NCBI RefSeq assembly: GCF_964275005.1 | Contig: NC_092697.1 | Coordinates: 19,814,138-19,878,137, forward strand | Reading direction: 5' to 3' | Length of the DNA stretch: 64,000 nucleotides | Source: Diadema setosum | Lineage: Eukaryota; Echinodermata; Echinoidea; Diadematoida; Diadematidae | Part shown: one piece after another, positions 23,205 to 34,504 of the stretch | How the letters are laid out: every line of letters starts with the position of its first letter | How positions within the stretch are numbered: position 1 is the first letter of the stretch | Translations under genes and position numbers: made by a program | Notes under the pieces: generated by a model | The model's database searches: none | What the model saw: the letters and a program-made list of their open reading frames with translations, nothing else | What the model was told of the DNA's origin: nothing

Positions 23205-24188
23205 TGTTGTTACGACCAAAATCACTCTGAGAATGATCGCACAAAAGAAACAATCAACTAATGTTCAGGCGGTTTATTAACAGGGATATTGTGGGTACAG
23301 ACTCGTAATCGGTTTTCACATCAGTACAATAATGATCAAGAGAAACAATTATAAATCAGTAATAAAATCACTTACACGCATTACAGCCCAAATCGTAATC
23401 ACGATGTTATATAGTCCCTTGGTGATGTCTAACTACGATGTTCGATGCACAGATGAATAGTCCTTGATGCACCGATGAATGATTCCTCCGACGTAAATCC
23501 AGAGGCACGGGTTGCAATAATCCACGTTATAGATCCGGGGTAAATTCCACGATATGTACGTCCACAGCGAAACGTGCGGAATCCACAGGAAACGGGCAGA
23601 ATCCAAATGTTATGAAGACCACGTCCAGTTGGTGCGTTGAATGATGATTCACTTTATAATGTCCAGCAAAGAAACCAGCCCGTCAACAGCTTTGCCGTAA
23701 TAATGTCCGTTGACACTAAAATATGGAGTCTATCTCCAACGTAGGCAAATTAATTCTCTGCAGGCAAAATGTCTCCCAGGCCTTATCTCCACAAACACAG
23801 TTTGTATAGCAGGTCAGCAGGTAACACAGGACTGACTATAACAAGTCGCTTCAGAGCCAGAAGTGACGTAACTCTCAGAGCAGAGGTGTTGGGTACTCTG
23901 CCTACCTCAGAATTTCTCCTGCTTATATACTATCCATTCACCCCTTTCTAGTACATTCTGTAACTTTCTCCAACCTGGGGCCACATACCTGAACATACTA
24001 GCAAGTCCAAATTCCAGGAATCCTGAATGACTCACTGCCTAATATGTGCATAACATCATTGCCAAAATTAACTACCAATCACATTGGGTTACAAGGGCAG
24101 TGCCTCACTCAGCCAGCACTTCCTAGAATTTTCTGGAATGGGTTAAATCATTCTAGATTGAGTGAGCTATAATGTATTTCCTGTCACA
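23205..24188 (-). mobile_element. solo LTR of an LTR retrotransposon, antisense
   Basis: The 984-bp segment starts TGTTGTTACG and ends GTCACA on the + strand, giving TG...CA ends in either orientation, and is flanked by a 4-bp direct repeat TGCA (23,201-23,204 and 24,189-24,192). On the minus strand it has promoter-leader-polyA order: TATATAAG at 23,922-23,929, then AATAAA at 23,273-23,278, about 70 bases before the end. No gag or pol lies on either side, so it looks like a solo LTR left by LTR-LTR recombination. Ty3/Gypsy is likelier than other classes from the 4-bp duplication. The short duplication alone is weak evidence; the promoter/polyA layout is the stronger argument. Confidence 0.7.
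23922..23929 (-). promoter_or_regulatory. TATA box of the solo LTR
   Basis: TATATAAG on the minus strand, in GGATAG-TATATAAGCAGGAG context, lies about 260 bases from the LTR start and ~650 bases upstream of its AATAAA, as expected for an LTR U3 promoter. Confidence 0.55.
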
Positions 24189-24192
24189 TGCA

Positions 24193-25213
24193 TACATGTA
24201 CTGTAGCTACATTGTATACCATGTAGAAAATTCTCCACTGATCTGGTCAGCCTGTATGTACTATATCTATATCATATAGAATGTTCTCCATTAATCTGGT
24301 CACCCTGTGTACATACACATTAAACAACCATGCATACAGCCTTGATACATGTACATAACTACTTGAGTGTACATTTGTGACAATGTATTTTTCCTTAGAT
24401 TACTATTTACTTTTGCTATTTGATAATTTACCAAAACAGCAAAAGTATTTTAGTAGTTTAGGAATATTTTGATATACATTCTATTTTTTAACTGCTAAAC
24501 ATGGATAAATTTTACTTTCTACAAATAACATGTCAGCACTAGACCTTTATCATTCATAGAACATATTGACACAAAGAAATAATTGTCATTAGTGTTGGGC
24601 TTTATTGCAATCAATAAAGCTAAGTTTTTCATAACACAATTCAATATGACAAAAATTTTCATACAACAATACAATATGACAAAGAGCACTATGTTAAAGG
24701 TAATCTGGAGTATCGCGGTAATGGGTGAAAAATCTTTCAATAGAGTTCCCATCTGTTTGCTTCCCTCCTAAAAGCATCTTATTTTAATGTTGTTCTATGA
24801 AAATAATTCAACTAAAATGTCCTGAATATTTGTAGAATTCGAAGTTAAAGCATGGCGTTATTTTTTGTGTTCGCCACTCGGCAAATATTATACTGCCCCA
24901 TATGTGCTTTTCTGTGTTGCTACTTTGCCAACATGGTTATATAATTTTGACATTTCTTTAAATCTAACATGTTCTCTAGTTCTCAACAACATCAATGTGT
25001 ACCAAAATGTCATTTTATGTGACATGAGTAATAAAAGAATGATTTCTAGCAGTGTCTGTCAAAATGAAATCAGAGTGCAGGTACTCCTTATTTATACCTA
25101 TAACCAGACTAGTGCATCACACCAGTCCATAGTGTAATACAATATCACAATCAATGTTTTCTAAGACAGTCTTTACTCCTGTGCAAAAGTACTACCATGG
25201 TACAAAATGTTGT
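24193..25213. other. no gene; possible 3' flank of Harbinger element
   Basis: A ~58-bp direct repeat (GAAAATTCTCCACTGATCTGGTCA and a variant) lies at about 24,225-24,310. The rest is AT-rich. The region from about 24,700 should contain the 3' UTR and terminal repeat of the Harbinger transposon, but I could not identify its inverted ends. Confidence 0.4.
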
Positions 25214-26524
25214 CTAGACCATCTTATCCTGCCATGCAACCGCTCCCGCACTGTTGAAGTAATACTTGAGCTTATCCCTCTGGCGTTTGGCAAGCTCAGT
25301 GTTCCTGTTTCCCCTGATGGGCCTGTCCAAATCCTCTGTGATGGCGGCAGTTCTCCAAGCTCCAGGGATGAGGTTGTGCTGGGCATCCTCCTGGTCCAAC
25401 ATGCGGACGTCCAGCGCCTGATAGCGCTTCCTGATGAGGTTGTGCAGCATGATGGCAGCTTCAACGAGCAGGCGGACTGTGTCTGGTTCCTGTCTCATCT
25501 GGCCAAGGAAGCACTGGAACGGCAAGGCCAGAATACCAAAGGCGTTTTCAACAACACGCCTTGCCCTAGACAGCCTGTAGTTGAAGATCTTCTGCTGTTG
25601 GTCAAGGTTACGACGGCCACAGGGTTTCATCATGTACGTCCTCATGGCGAAGGCATCGTCTCCCACGAAAAAGAACGGCATAGGGTGGTCGTCATCATCA
25701 TGGGGTAGAGGAGCTGGATCTGGGATGCCTAAAGTGCCAGCATCAATGCACTCCTTCAGTTCACTGTTGTTGTAGATCTGGGCATCAGATTGATGGCCAA
25801 CCCCACCCACATCGATCCACAGGAACTGGTATTTTGAATCTACGAGAGCCATCAGGACAACCGAGAAGAACTGCTTGGAGTTGAAGTAAAGGCTGCCTGA
25901 GTTGTTGGGCTTCTGAATACGGATGTGCTTTCCATCCAAGGCTCCCAGACAGTGAGGAAGATTCCATCTGGCTTCAAAATCACCTGCAACCTCAAGCCAG
26001 CCTTCATTGGTTGTGGGGAGGGAGATGAATTCTGCAGCATACTCATCCACTATCGCTCTAGCTACATCAGGGAGAAACTTCTGGATGGTTTCCTTGCCCA
26101 CTCGGAAGTTGTAACCCAGCTCGGCATAGGTTGCCCCAGTGGCGAGATAGCGCAGGAAGACGCACAACTTGAGACCAGGGGGAATGGCCTTCCTGAAGTG
26201 GGTGTCCTTCTTCTGCAGGTGGGGTGTAAGCCTGATCAATAGCTCATCAAACATCTCTGGGGACAACCTGGTGTAGTTCTTGAACTTCCTCTTGTCATTC
26301 TCCCTCAGCTCATTCATGAGGGTATGGTACTGTCCACGTTCGGCCCTCAGCTGTGGGTGGAGAATGGGTCTAAACCACCATGTGTGCTTCCTTTTCTTCT
26401 TACAAGGCTCTTCTTCTTCAGGATTGGCCACCATAAGTTGATAGGCAGTGGCCACCTCAGCATCTCTCATGATCTTCTGATGGAGCAGCATCATCACTCC
26501 AACATTATCAAAAGCCTCGGACAT
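25214..26524 (-). CDS. PIF/Harbinger transposase (HARBI1-like), intact
   Basis: A single uninterrupted 436-codon frame. It would catalyse cut-and-paste transposition of its own element. Residues ~60-160 hold the helical region typical of Harbinger transposases (YTRLSPEMFDELL, LRYLATGATYAELGYNFRVGKETI). The catalytic DDE triad is visible as GALDGKH (D197), FFVGDDAF (D289) and RRVVENAFG (E326), with an HQSDAQIYNNSEL motif between. Length is slightly above the usual 350-430. The start ATG at 26,522-26,524 is the first in frame. A K/R-rich patch (CKKKRK, ~41-46) could be a nuclear signal. Active Harbinger elements usually need a second MYB/SANT-like protein, and I see none nearby. Domesticated HARBI1 is possible but less likely than a transposon copy. 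Its higher GC than the flanks suggests selection until recently. Confidence 0.93.
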   Translation of the reverse strand: MSEAFDNVGVMMLLHQKIMRDAEVATAYQLMVANPEEEEPCKKKRKHTWWFRPILHPQLRAERGQYHTLMNELRENDKRKFKNYTRLSPEMFDELLIRLTPHLQKKDTHFRKAIPPGLKLCVFLRYLATGATYAELGYNFRVGKETIQKFLPDVARAIVDEYAAEFISLPTTNEGWLEVAGDFEARWNLPHCLGALDGKHIRIQKPNNSGSLYFNSKQFFSVVLMALVDSKYQFLWIDVGGVGHQSDAQIYNNSELKECIDAGTLGIPDPAPLPHDDDDHPMPFFFVGDDAFAMRTYMMKPCGRRNLDQQQKIFNYRLSRARRVVENAFGILALPFQCFLGQMRQEPDTVRLLVEAAIMLHNLIRKRYQALDVRMLDQEDAQHNLIPGAWRTAAITEDLDRPIRGNRNTELAKRQRDKLKYYFNSAGAVAWQDKMV

Positions 26525-26579
26525 ATCGAAATTGTAAATATTTAGTAGAGATGTTGTTCAGACAGCAGCTGAAGAGGTT

Positions 26580-27130
26580 CTGAACCAGGTAGTCGATGGC
26601 CGATATTTATATTGTCGGCAAGTAGCGCAAAGTGGCGGCAAGTTTAAACCAATTTTGCGACCTTTGGCACAAACTAATCACCAAGAGGCGCAAAGTAGCC
26701 GTCCATCGGCGCAAATGGCGCCAACATGGTGAAATTTGGAATCAAATGGCCGTGTAATGGCGCGAACTGGCGCACCATTTTGAAGCAAGGCAGGTGGCAT
26801 TTGGCGCAGTTTATTCCACTCGCCGACACACATGCCGAGCGAATATTAATTCGGCGCCACAGCGAGCCACTACGCGCCAATCACATAATCTTTGGCGCGA
26901 ACTGGCGCGAACTGGCGCCGGCCCAGTGGACTCCTAGCAAAACATTTTGACATTTTCTTGCCGCCAAATTCAATTTTTTGCCGCCGTTACGGGCCACCGC
27001 GCGCCAGTTGGGAGGCAGTTTGAGCCACTGCACGCCACTAAGCACCTTATTGGCGACAATAGGCGCCACAGCAAATTGCACTGGCGCGAACTGGCGCCGG
27101 CCCAGTGGACTCCTAGCATAAGGTGTGCGC
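26580..27130. repeat. GGCGC-rich repeat block upstream of the transposase
   Basis: Many GGCGCAAA, GGCGCGAACTGGCGC and GCGCCA motifs occur in both orientations. A ~38-bp direct repeat (CTGGCGCGAACTGGCGCCGG then CCCAGTGGACTCCTAGCA) is found at about 26,902-26,939 and 27,081-27,118. The density falls sharply outside the block. It may be the 5' part of the Harbinger element or a separate repeat; no open frame looks real. Confidence 0.6.
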
Positions 27131-27316
27131 TCGACTGAATGATACAATATGCAGACGCCCCTGTAAAATCATTAAGAAAAGGACGGGAGAGAGTGGAAGA
27201 TATCGCATAAAGTTTTGTTTTGGTTCAGGGGAGACCTAAGACTTAAGGAGAAAAATAAGTATATCAAGGACAAGTATATTAAGTGGATACATATCATTTC
27301 GAAAACAAATAGGCCC

Positions 27317-27321
27317 TACAC

Positions 27322-27356
<35 letters not shown>

Positions 27357-27613
27357 GGGTCAGAACTGACCCGGAACTGGGTCTGTTGGGGTCACACACC
27401 GTTCCGGGTCAAAAATGACTTGGAATTTGGTCATGAAGACCCGGAAATATTAATGGGGTCACCCTGACCCAATTCATGACTCTGGATGGGGTCATATCTG
27501 ACCCCTTTCCTTGTAATGTCTTACCCGGAACGGTGTGTGACCCCAACGGACCCAGTACCTGGTCAGTTCTGACCCGGATTTTTTATCTAATCTTTTTTTT
27601 TTTTTAGAGTGTA
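27317..27613. mobile_element. short palindromic MITE flanked by TA
   Basis: The ends are TACACTCTAAAA and TTTTAGAGTGTA, exact inverted repeats. The arms continue inward as AAATCCGGGTCAGAACTGACC, GGGTCACACACCGTTCCGGG and their reverse complements. The terminal TA dinucleotides are probably a duplicated TA target, as for Tc1/mariner-type elements. It is 297 bp with no coding sequence. Confidence 0.88.
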
Positions 27614-28896
27614 CTTTCTTAAATGAGCCTTAAAAGGAAAAAGAATGAAGTAAACCGCTTAAATAGTTGACCAGGTAGGTTGTAGTAGTTGTAGTTGCAG
27701 TTTCGGGTCCGCAGTGTCTGATTGATTTCTGAGCTAAAACAGTTTGGGGATTCACAACTACGGGTGATAGTCCGTGAAGCGGCGAATTGAATATTTTTTG
27801 AATATATCTAGGAATAACGAGGGAAGTTGTTTTATTGCGTACTTGTACATGAATATGCCTCTTTGCAGAATGTGGATATCTTGAAGTTTCAAGGTATTTT
27901 AGCGACGAAATAAAGGCTATGTATGATATAGATAAATGTAGAGTAATGATGCGAATGGCACGTTTTGGGAGTTTCAATGGATTCAGCGCAGTAATACTAC
28001 AGTGTGCCCATACAATATTTTGTATACAATATGTGGGTCAGAATTAGAGAATTGCATGATATAACTAGGGATCATTCTGATAAAAGATCTTTCAACAAGA
28101 TATTTTGAATAATCTCCCTGAGCAAATAAAGGCAACCACTGAATTATATTGTTTTAAAGCACACATGAAAAATATACATCTATTATCGAAATATGATAAT
28201 ATATGAGTGTCACCTTAAAGAAATTTTTTGGGTTTTTATGTTAGCTCATAAACATCTTATTTAGGTTTACAACGTATTAGGAGTCTTGTCATTTGCTGCC
28301 TGAGCCTTTTTAAAATCATACCCATGATTACATTAAAACTTATCCTGTAAACAGAATATGTAATAGACATGAATACAACACACAAATGCTCTAAAAAATA
28401 AACCCAATCATAATTATATAATAATTATGCCCAACGCCAAATCAATGAAATTGTATTTCACGCAATGCACAGCACAGCACAGCACTCACCTCAGCACAGT
28501 ATTATAGTAAAAAAATGGCTATTGAAAACAAATTAAATGATAACTATTTTTAAAGTTTTTTCCTTCTATTCCTTCTTACCTCTCAAATTTCTACGATAAT
28601 TTGAAGTTGATTATTGATTCCATTTTGTAGTCACATCCGATATACACTTTTGTACGTAAGTCGCACTTAAGTTTCAATTACACCGAGGCCTCGATCCATG
28701 TCACGCTGCTGCTTATGATCGCGATCTCCTGCTTTTCTGTTATTGCAATGTCAAGAAATGCACGATTCTAAAATCTTTTTTTTTCTAAATTTCGTTTATC
28801 GTAACGACATGACATATTCCGAATGAACATTCAGTCATCATTAAGATGATTTAAAACTGTTATTTTCACGGTTTCCTTCTGAACCTATTTTGTTGT
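27614..28896. other. no gene recognised
   Basis: AT-rich DNA. The minus-strand frame at 27,630-27,977 contains fragments (PKRAIRIITLHLSISYIAFISSLKYLETSRYPHSAKR, only part meaningful) that resemble the C-terminal region of a decayed CR1-like reverse transcriptase, but the match is weak. A short GCACAGCACAGCACAGCAC repeat lies near 28,466. Confidence 0.35.
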
Positions 28897-31282
28897 GGGG
28901 CCATTCTCAGATTAAGTGTTCAATTCCATGTGAGTAAAACCGAAAAATCAACCACAAAGTAATACATTCAAAGATGTGTTTTCGGTAACTTCAAAACCGG
29001 TCAAATACGAAACAAAAAGTGGAACATTCTAAATGATGGCCATTCATTGAGTAAAAATGAATTGAAATAGAGCATCATATATGATTTTTGATCACCAATC
29101 AGATACGTTACCGCATATTTACATGTTGTAATGGACTCCTAACTTTGAATTAAATTTATCGTTTTGATCCAATTTCTGTTCAGGAAAAGTCATCTGTCCC
29201 CCTAAAGATATTGGGGTTTTTCAAGAGGTAAAGATGTTGTCATCCCTTGCTAATTGGTAGCAATTATTTCTGTGTGGTAGGTTGAAATATGTCTTTTTGC
29301 TCAAATGAAATATAACCTTAAGATTCACTTTGTATTTTAACAAATTTCGCTTACAAATAAAGTTTCGAATCCCACGTAAGAATTAATAGATATCACCTGT
29401 TTAATTATTTACCTTATGAATTGATGTAAAAAGGAATGATGTAAGCCCAAATTAACCATTTTAAACATTGTATGTAATGTTTAAACTATGAAATGTAGTG
29501 GAAAAGAGCCCTAAATGTGAAAGCTGAGTTCTTCATTCACAGAATATTCTCATCTTACGTCTGAATGTATTTATCCATCTGGCTATAAATATTCATTAAG
29601 TTTTGATGGATAATGCAAACAAGGTTTAAAAAATATATTTTTGCAGGCACTTAGAAGGAAGGAAGGAAGTAGGTACAGTCTCTATGAACTCAATATACAA
29701 AAAACTTGTTTGACCTATGGTAACGTATTTGGCTCACCCCTTTTAATGAAAATGAATAAATAATTGTTCAACTTATCAATGAATCTTGAGTAGTTCTTCA
29801 TATGTTGAAAAACACTAGAATAAATATGCAATAGAACACTGAAACTTTTCTCGGAAGCTTTTCATAAACTACTTTTTACTCTTTCAAAGTTAGGTAACGT
29901 ATCTGGCGTACCGTAAATGAATCTGTCGGTGAAGTTACAGAGCAATTTCTACTGAATATTCTTCATTTGAACATAACTTTAATATTTTATGGAAGCGTCA
30001 TTCTATGCAGAATTGTTTTATCAACACTTTGTTTTACATAACATTATTTGTCACCGTGGGTGCCCTGAATTATACGTAACGTATCTGCTAAATCTGAGAA
30101 GAAAAAAAAAATTATATGCTGAATCAGAGCTTCGTCTTGTAAAATAAACGTTAAAAGTTGTTGTATAGAATATGAAAGTGGCTGGGTTTTATAGAATAGA
30201 ACTTTGGAGTTTGTGAGCACACAACGATTTGTTTGTCAAAACATAAAAAAAAAATTTCAGCATTTTGATTATGTGGTAACGTATCTGTCGGAAAACTTGG
30301 CATTAAGTTGTGAGACACTGACGCAGAAAGAAAAATTATGTGGAAGTGTTGCTCTTTTTCACCTCCCTGTCTTTTTGGTGTAAGAAAATAATCCTGAGGT
30401 CCAACAAAACGATGCATGTAATGTGTAGGGATGAATTTTGACCAGATTTGATCCCCTGAAAGCACAAGACCAATGAGCAAAATTCGGTCACGTATCTGTG
30501 GTAACGTATGTGTGGTAACGTATATGGTCGATCATGTTATTATGGGAGCGATATCTACCGTATATTTCTCACTTGTACTAAACTTTAATGTTGAATCGAT
30601 GCGTCATTCCGAGGAGTATTGTATAATATACAATTTGTCTGACATTGCAATATCTGTCGCAGTGGGTGGCGTGAAATGTATGTAACGTATCTGTCCAAAT
30701 GAAATTGTAGAAAACCGATACTATTTTCAGACATTGTACCGTATTGTCAATAAAAAGCTGTTGCACAAAAAATCTAAGTACTTGCAATGTATGAAGTATA
30801 TCATCAGGGTTTCATATACACAGGGTCATTGCATAGTCTTGTTATTTTCGCAATGCTGTAACACTAAAGAAACTGGTAACGTATCTGGCGGTGAACTTGG
30901 CGACAGGTTTCAAAAGGCTATAAAAAAGAAGTCAATTAAAATTTTGGAACTTTTCGAGTATTGTGATTAGCACATATGATATGCCCATCGTCCATGCAAA
31001 TGATATTTGGAAAGTGTGTTTGTGGACGGAGAGGAGCAATAAAACATAATTCTAAAATAGCCGGCGACACTGCGTTTTGGGGGTCTTAACGAAGTTTAAC
31101 AGCAAAATTTTATACAAAAAGGCAGGCAACCGCATTTGATCGTGTTTTAACAAATAAAGTCCTCGTGATATATTAATAAACATTTAGATAGTATCTAATA
31201 GGTTTCAGGGAACCGCAAACTGTCATGGAATGTCGGCGACACCAAAAATTCCGTATTTGAACACTTTTACTGAGAATGGGCC
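28897..31282. mobile_element. TIR element with internal TAACGTATCTG motif array
   Basis: Inverted ends: GGGGCCATTCTCAG...AAGTGTTCAA at 28,897-28,923 and its near-exact reverse complement at 31,257-31,282. Inside, the 12-mer GGTAACGTATCT or a one- or two-base variant occurs on the + strand near 29,719, 29,893, 30,075, 30,275, 30,487, 30,500, 30,514, 30,681 and 30,875, and once on the minus strand near the left end (29,101-29,112). Sequence between motifs is also related: the unit ending at 30,086 aligns with the one ending at 30,692. No transposase is seen, so it is non-autonomous. The motif could be the binding site of an unseen transposase. Confidence 0.7.
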
Positions 31283-31576
31283 TGTATTCTGTGTATATAC
31301 GTCTTATATTGGATACTGTCATGTTCTTAATGTATGTATGTACTTTGAATTAATTTGTAAGACAGCATGCTAAGCTCATGCGTTGTGTAATGTTATTTTC
31401 TAACATATGTATTCTTTTTTTACGTGTAGTTTGAAAAAAGGCAGAAATAAAACCAAACCAAACTTCCGAAGTACACAGACGTTCCTTTATTTGACCCTCT
31501 GTATGCAGGATTATGTTCATCCCATGTTCAATGAGAATCATTGATATTGTAATACCTAGCCATCTAATGACATGCT

Positions 31577-31950
31577 TTTAAAGGGATTGTATAGTTTTGG
31601 TTGAGATGGATGGGGATTCAGTTTTTACCTTTTTGCGAGGTAATTATGAAACTATATACAAAATATCAAAGATCATACTTCTAAGAGGAATTCAAAGTTG
31701 TTTTTTTTTGTGAAAAATTGGTTTCTGAAACAGAAACAAAGCAATCCCAACAAAAGGTGAGACTCACATTTTATTAGGATTGCTTTGTTTTAGATATCTC
31801 AGCCATTTCAAAGCCATTTCCATCAAATAAGATTTGAAATCATCTTATAATTGTATGCTCTTTCATATTTCATAAGAGGTTGCTCCATTATTCCATGAAA
31901 AAGTCAGAAACCTGAAGCTTCATCTCAAACAAAACTATATTATCCCTTTT
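31577..31950. mobile_element. palindromic MITE
   Basis: Ends AAAGGGATTGTATAGTTTTG...GAGATG and CATCTCAAACAAAACTATA...ATCCCTTT are inverted. The arms also share TTTCTGAAACAGAAAC-type and GCAATCC/GGATTGC motifs around the centre. Related copies are at 7,715-7,890 (half) and 52,168-52,535. It has no coding sequence. Confidence 0.82.
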
Positions 31951-32179
31951 AGCAAAAAAAAAAAAAGAGAAAAAAAAATCACCTGATATATTAACATTAA
32001 AATCCCAGGAGTTGGTTTTTCTGAAATGAACAAAAAATGTCTTATTTACATTCAAAATGATTTGTTTGATTTAAACCAATGCAGTATTTTTATTACAATT
32101 CAAACGATTAATGAGGGTTCCTATATCAATTCAATTATTTAAGTGCATCGTGTTATTCTATTTTTGAACCCAAGCAATG

Positions 32180-34430
32180 GATGTGGTTATGGCGACGTCC
32201 CACTAAGAGTTGTCGTTGATGCTGCTCGGTACATAGCTCAGCCTTTCTATAGCATATGATTAGGGCCTATCATAAATTCATCATCGTCTTCTGGTGTATA
32301 TCCTGATGCTCTTAAAGGTAGGGAATCCCATTTGCACGCCTTAAATGAAGAGTTGTATAAATACAGTGGTATGTTGAAGAGAGTATCATTTTAGAAACTC
32401 CCATAAAGTATTGAAAGTGGAAGGTAACATTTAGCACATTTTTATTGACCGTTAGATTTTGAATTGGATTTTTTTTCGGGGCTCACCGTAAATTCCAGTA
32501 CATTACTAGGCTAACCTTGCAGACCCATGCACTGCATGTGTGTCCATCATGTATATTTTGTGAAGAAAGTTCATCAAAACTTACAAACATTTCTATATAC
32601 ATTCTTGCCACACACTCTATATGTTGTTACATCAGCTCTATTACTTTTAGATTTGTGTTTATAGATAAAAGATACAGAAGACTGCAACAAAAAGGCTTAA
32701 GTGTGGCTGACACACAGAACTACTGAGTAGTTGAATTTTGTGCATTATTCAAATTGTAGATAACTGTTGACTTCCAAATTTCTCAGCAGTGGCCTAAACA
32801 AGTCCCCTGAGGTTCATATTTAATGTTTTGCTGCATTTTGGGAGGTCTGTAAAAGGTATCCCCTACCTTTAAGATTGCAAAGGTAATACTTGCCTATAAA
32901 AAGAGAGTTAAGGATGCGCCTCCAAATTATCTCTCTTCTTCCGATAATCAGTAAGATATTTGAAAAGCTTGAAAACAGTCGTCTGGTTACATTTTTGGAT
33001 AAAAGGAGAGTACTATGATAACATCAGCATGGTTTTAGACAAGGGCACAATGCAAAAATATCGTTGATTAATCTAATTGATGAATCAGCTAAACAAATGA
33101 ATGAGGGTAACGTTACTGCTGGCTTATTGTTAGACTTTGCAAAAGCTTTCGATACGATAAATCAGGACACTTTCTCTATGAATTACAACACTATGGCATA
33201 CGTGGTTTACCATTAGAACGGATACACAGTCATTCATCAAACCGATAATTATCACTATGTATATGTTATGGAAATGCAATGTCTGCACAACTGCCGATTA
33301 CATGTGTTGTTCCACAAGGATCAGTATTGGGACCTACTCTCTTTTTTATTTCATGCGAAGGTAATATCAGTTTTCGAATTTTTTCGAATGATTTGAGTTT
33401 ATTTCGTTCTTTTCCATCCGGCACTAAGAATATGTCCTAGTGATATAAAGGAGGTTGAATGTAATTTACTAGATGTTTTGAAATGGTGTATGATATGCTA
33501 ACAAACTAACAATATTAACACGTCAAAAACAATGTGCAGAGTTTTTAAATGTAAATATAGACATGTGGAAATCAATTAGAATATTATGAAACACACAGTT
33601 ATGATAGAACAGGTACATTCGACTTTGTTTCTATGAGTTAATGTAGACGAAAACATATTACGCAAAAACATATTGAGTGTATCTCTTCTTCAACTGGAAA
33701 TTATATCTAGAATTAGACAACTCATGCCTAGACAATGTTACACTTATTATATCACCCCATCCTTCCGCCTAAGTCTTACGGACTAAAAGGTTGGGGATGT
33801 ACATACCATTCATATCTGCAATCTATGTTTGTGTTACAAAGGAAATTAGTGCGTGCAATTCGCTTTCAAAGGACCTAAAGAGCGTACTGGCTCTTTATTT
33901 CATAGTTTACAAAATGTAGATGTTTATAGATTATCCAAATTTGTAATTGGAAATGTAATGTTTGACCTAATTCATTACAATTTGCCGCAAGATGTGTCTG
34001 ATTTCTGTATCAAAAATTGAGCTTGACTATGATACAAGGCTGAAAGATACATAATCATAAGCCAGGAAAAATCAAATCTGAAACTGGTAAACTGGCAGTA
34101 TAATTTGGAGAGGTTTTCCACAAGATCTAAAAAATATAGATACACGCAACGCTTTTCCCAAACCCTTACGAAAATATGGATCTCCAATAAAAACTTAAAA
34201 ATATTGTGTATATAACATCGCTCCTGTAAATATTGCAAATAAGTAATATATCATGGTTTGTATTGTTAAAAGGACTGGCCTCGACTAGCTATTGCTATTG
34301 CCGATTTTTTAATTTTTTTAATTTTTTTTACCAACAGTGTTCTTTAACTATTGATTATTCTGATTATATATTTTGGCAATGTTTATCATGTTATTGTTTG
34401 GTAAGTAGATTTCATTTTATTTCATTTCAT
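32180..34430 (+). pseudogene. decayed LINE (reverse transcriptase), split by a MITE
   Basis: Frames that change repeatedly show GDVPLRVVVDAARYIAQP (about 32,190), SSSGVYPDAL (just before the MITE), then KIAKV after it, ISKIFEKLENSRL (about 32,945), LLDFAKAFDTIN (about 33,128) and VVPQGSVLGP (about 33,309). The C-terminal part and 3' end match 6,215-6,746 and end in a TTTCATTTCATTTC tail at about 34,430. Stops are frequent, so it is dead. It is CR1/L2-like in motif style. Removal of the TTAA-flanked insertion at 32,316-32,868 restores continuity of the coding phrase. Confidence 0.82.
32316..32868. mobile_element. TTAA-flanked MITE inside LINE pseudogene
   Basis: TTAA at 32,312-32,315 and 32,869-32,872 flank inverted ends AGGTAGGGAATCCC / GGTATCCCCTACCT. 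The flanks read through as DAL|KIAKV of a reverse transcriptase, which shows that the site was a single TTAA before insertion. TTAA duplication is the signature of piggyBac-type elements. The interior (553 bp) has no transposase. Confidence 0.88.
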
Positions 34431-34504
34431 TTCGAAAATCCGCAGAAAAAAATTAAATGCTCCCTCTTGAGGAGCGCAGTTAACGTAGACCCTTTACACA
34501 TACC

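Noticed and set aside
25154..25708. 184-codon + strand frame
   Set aside because: Shadow of the Harbinger transposase on the opposite strand.
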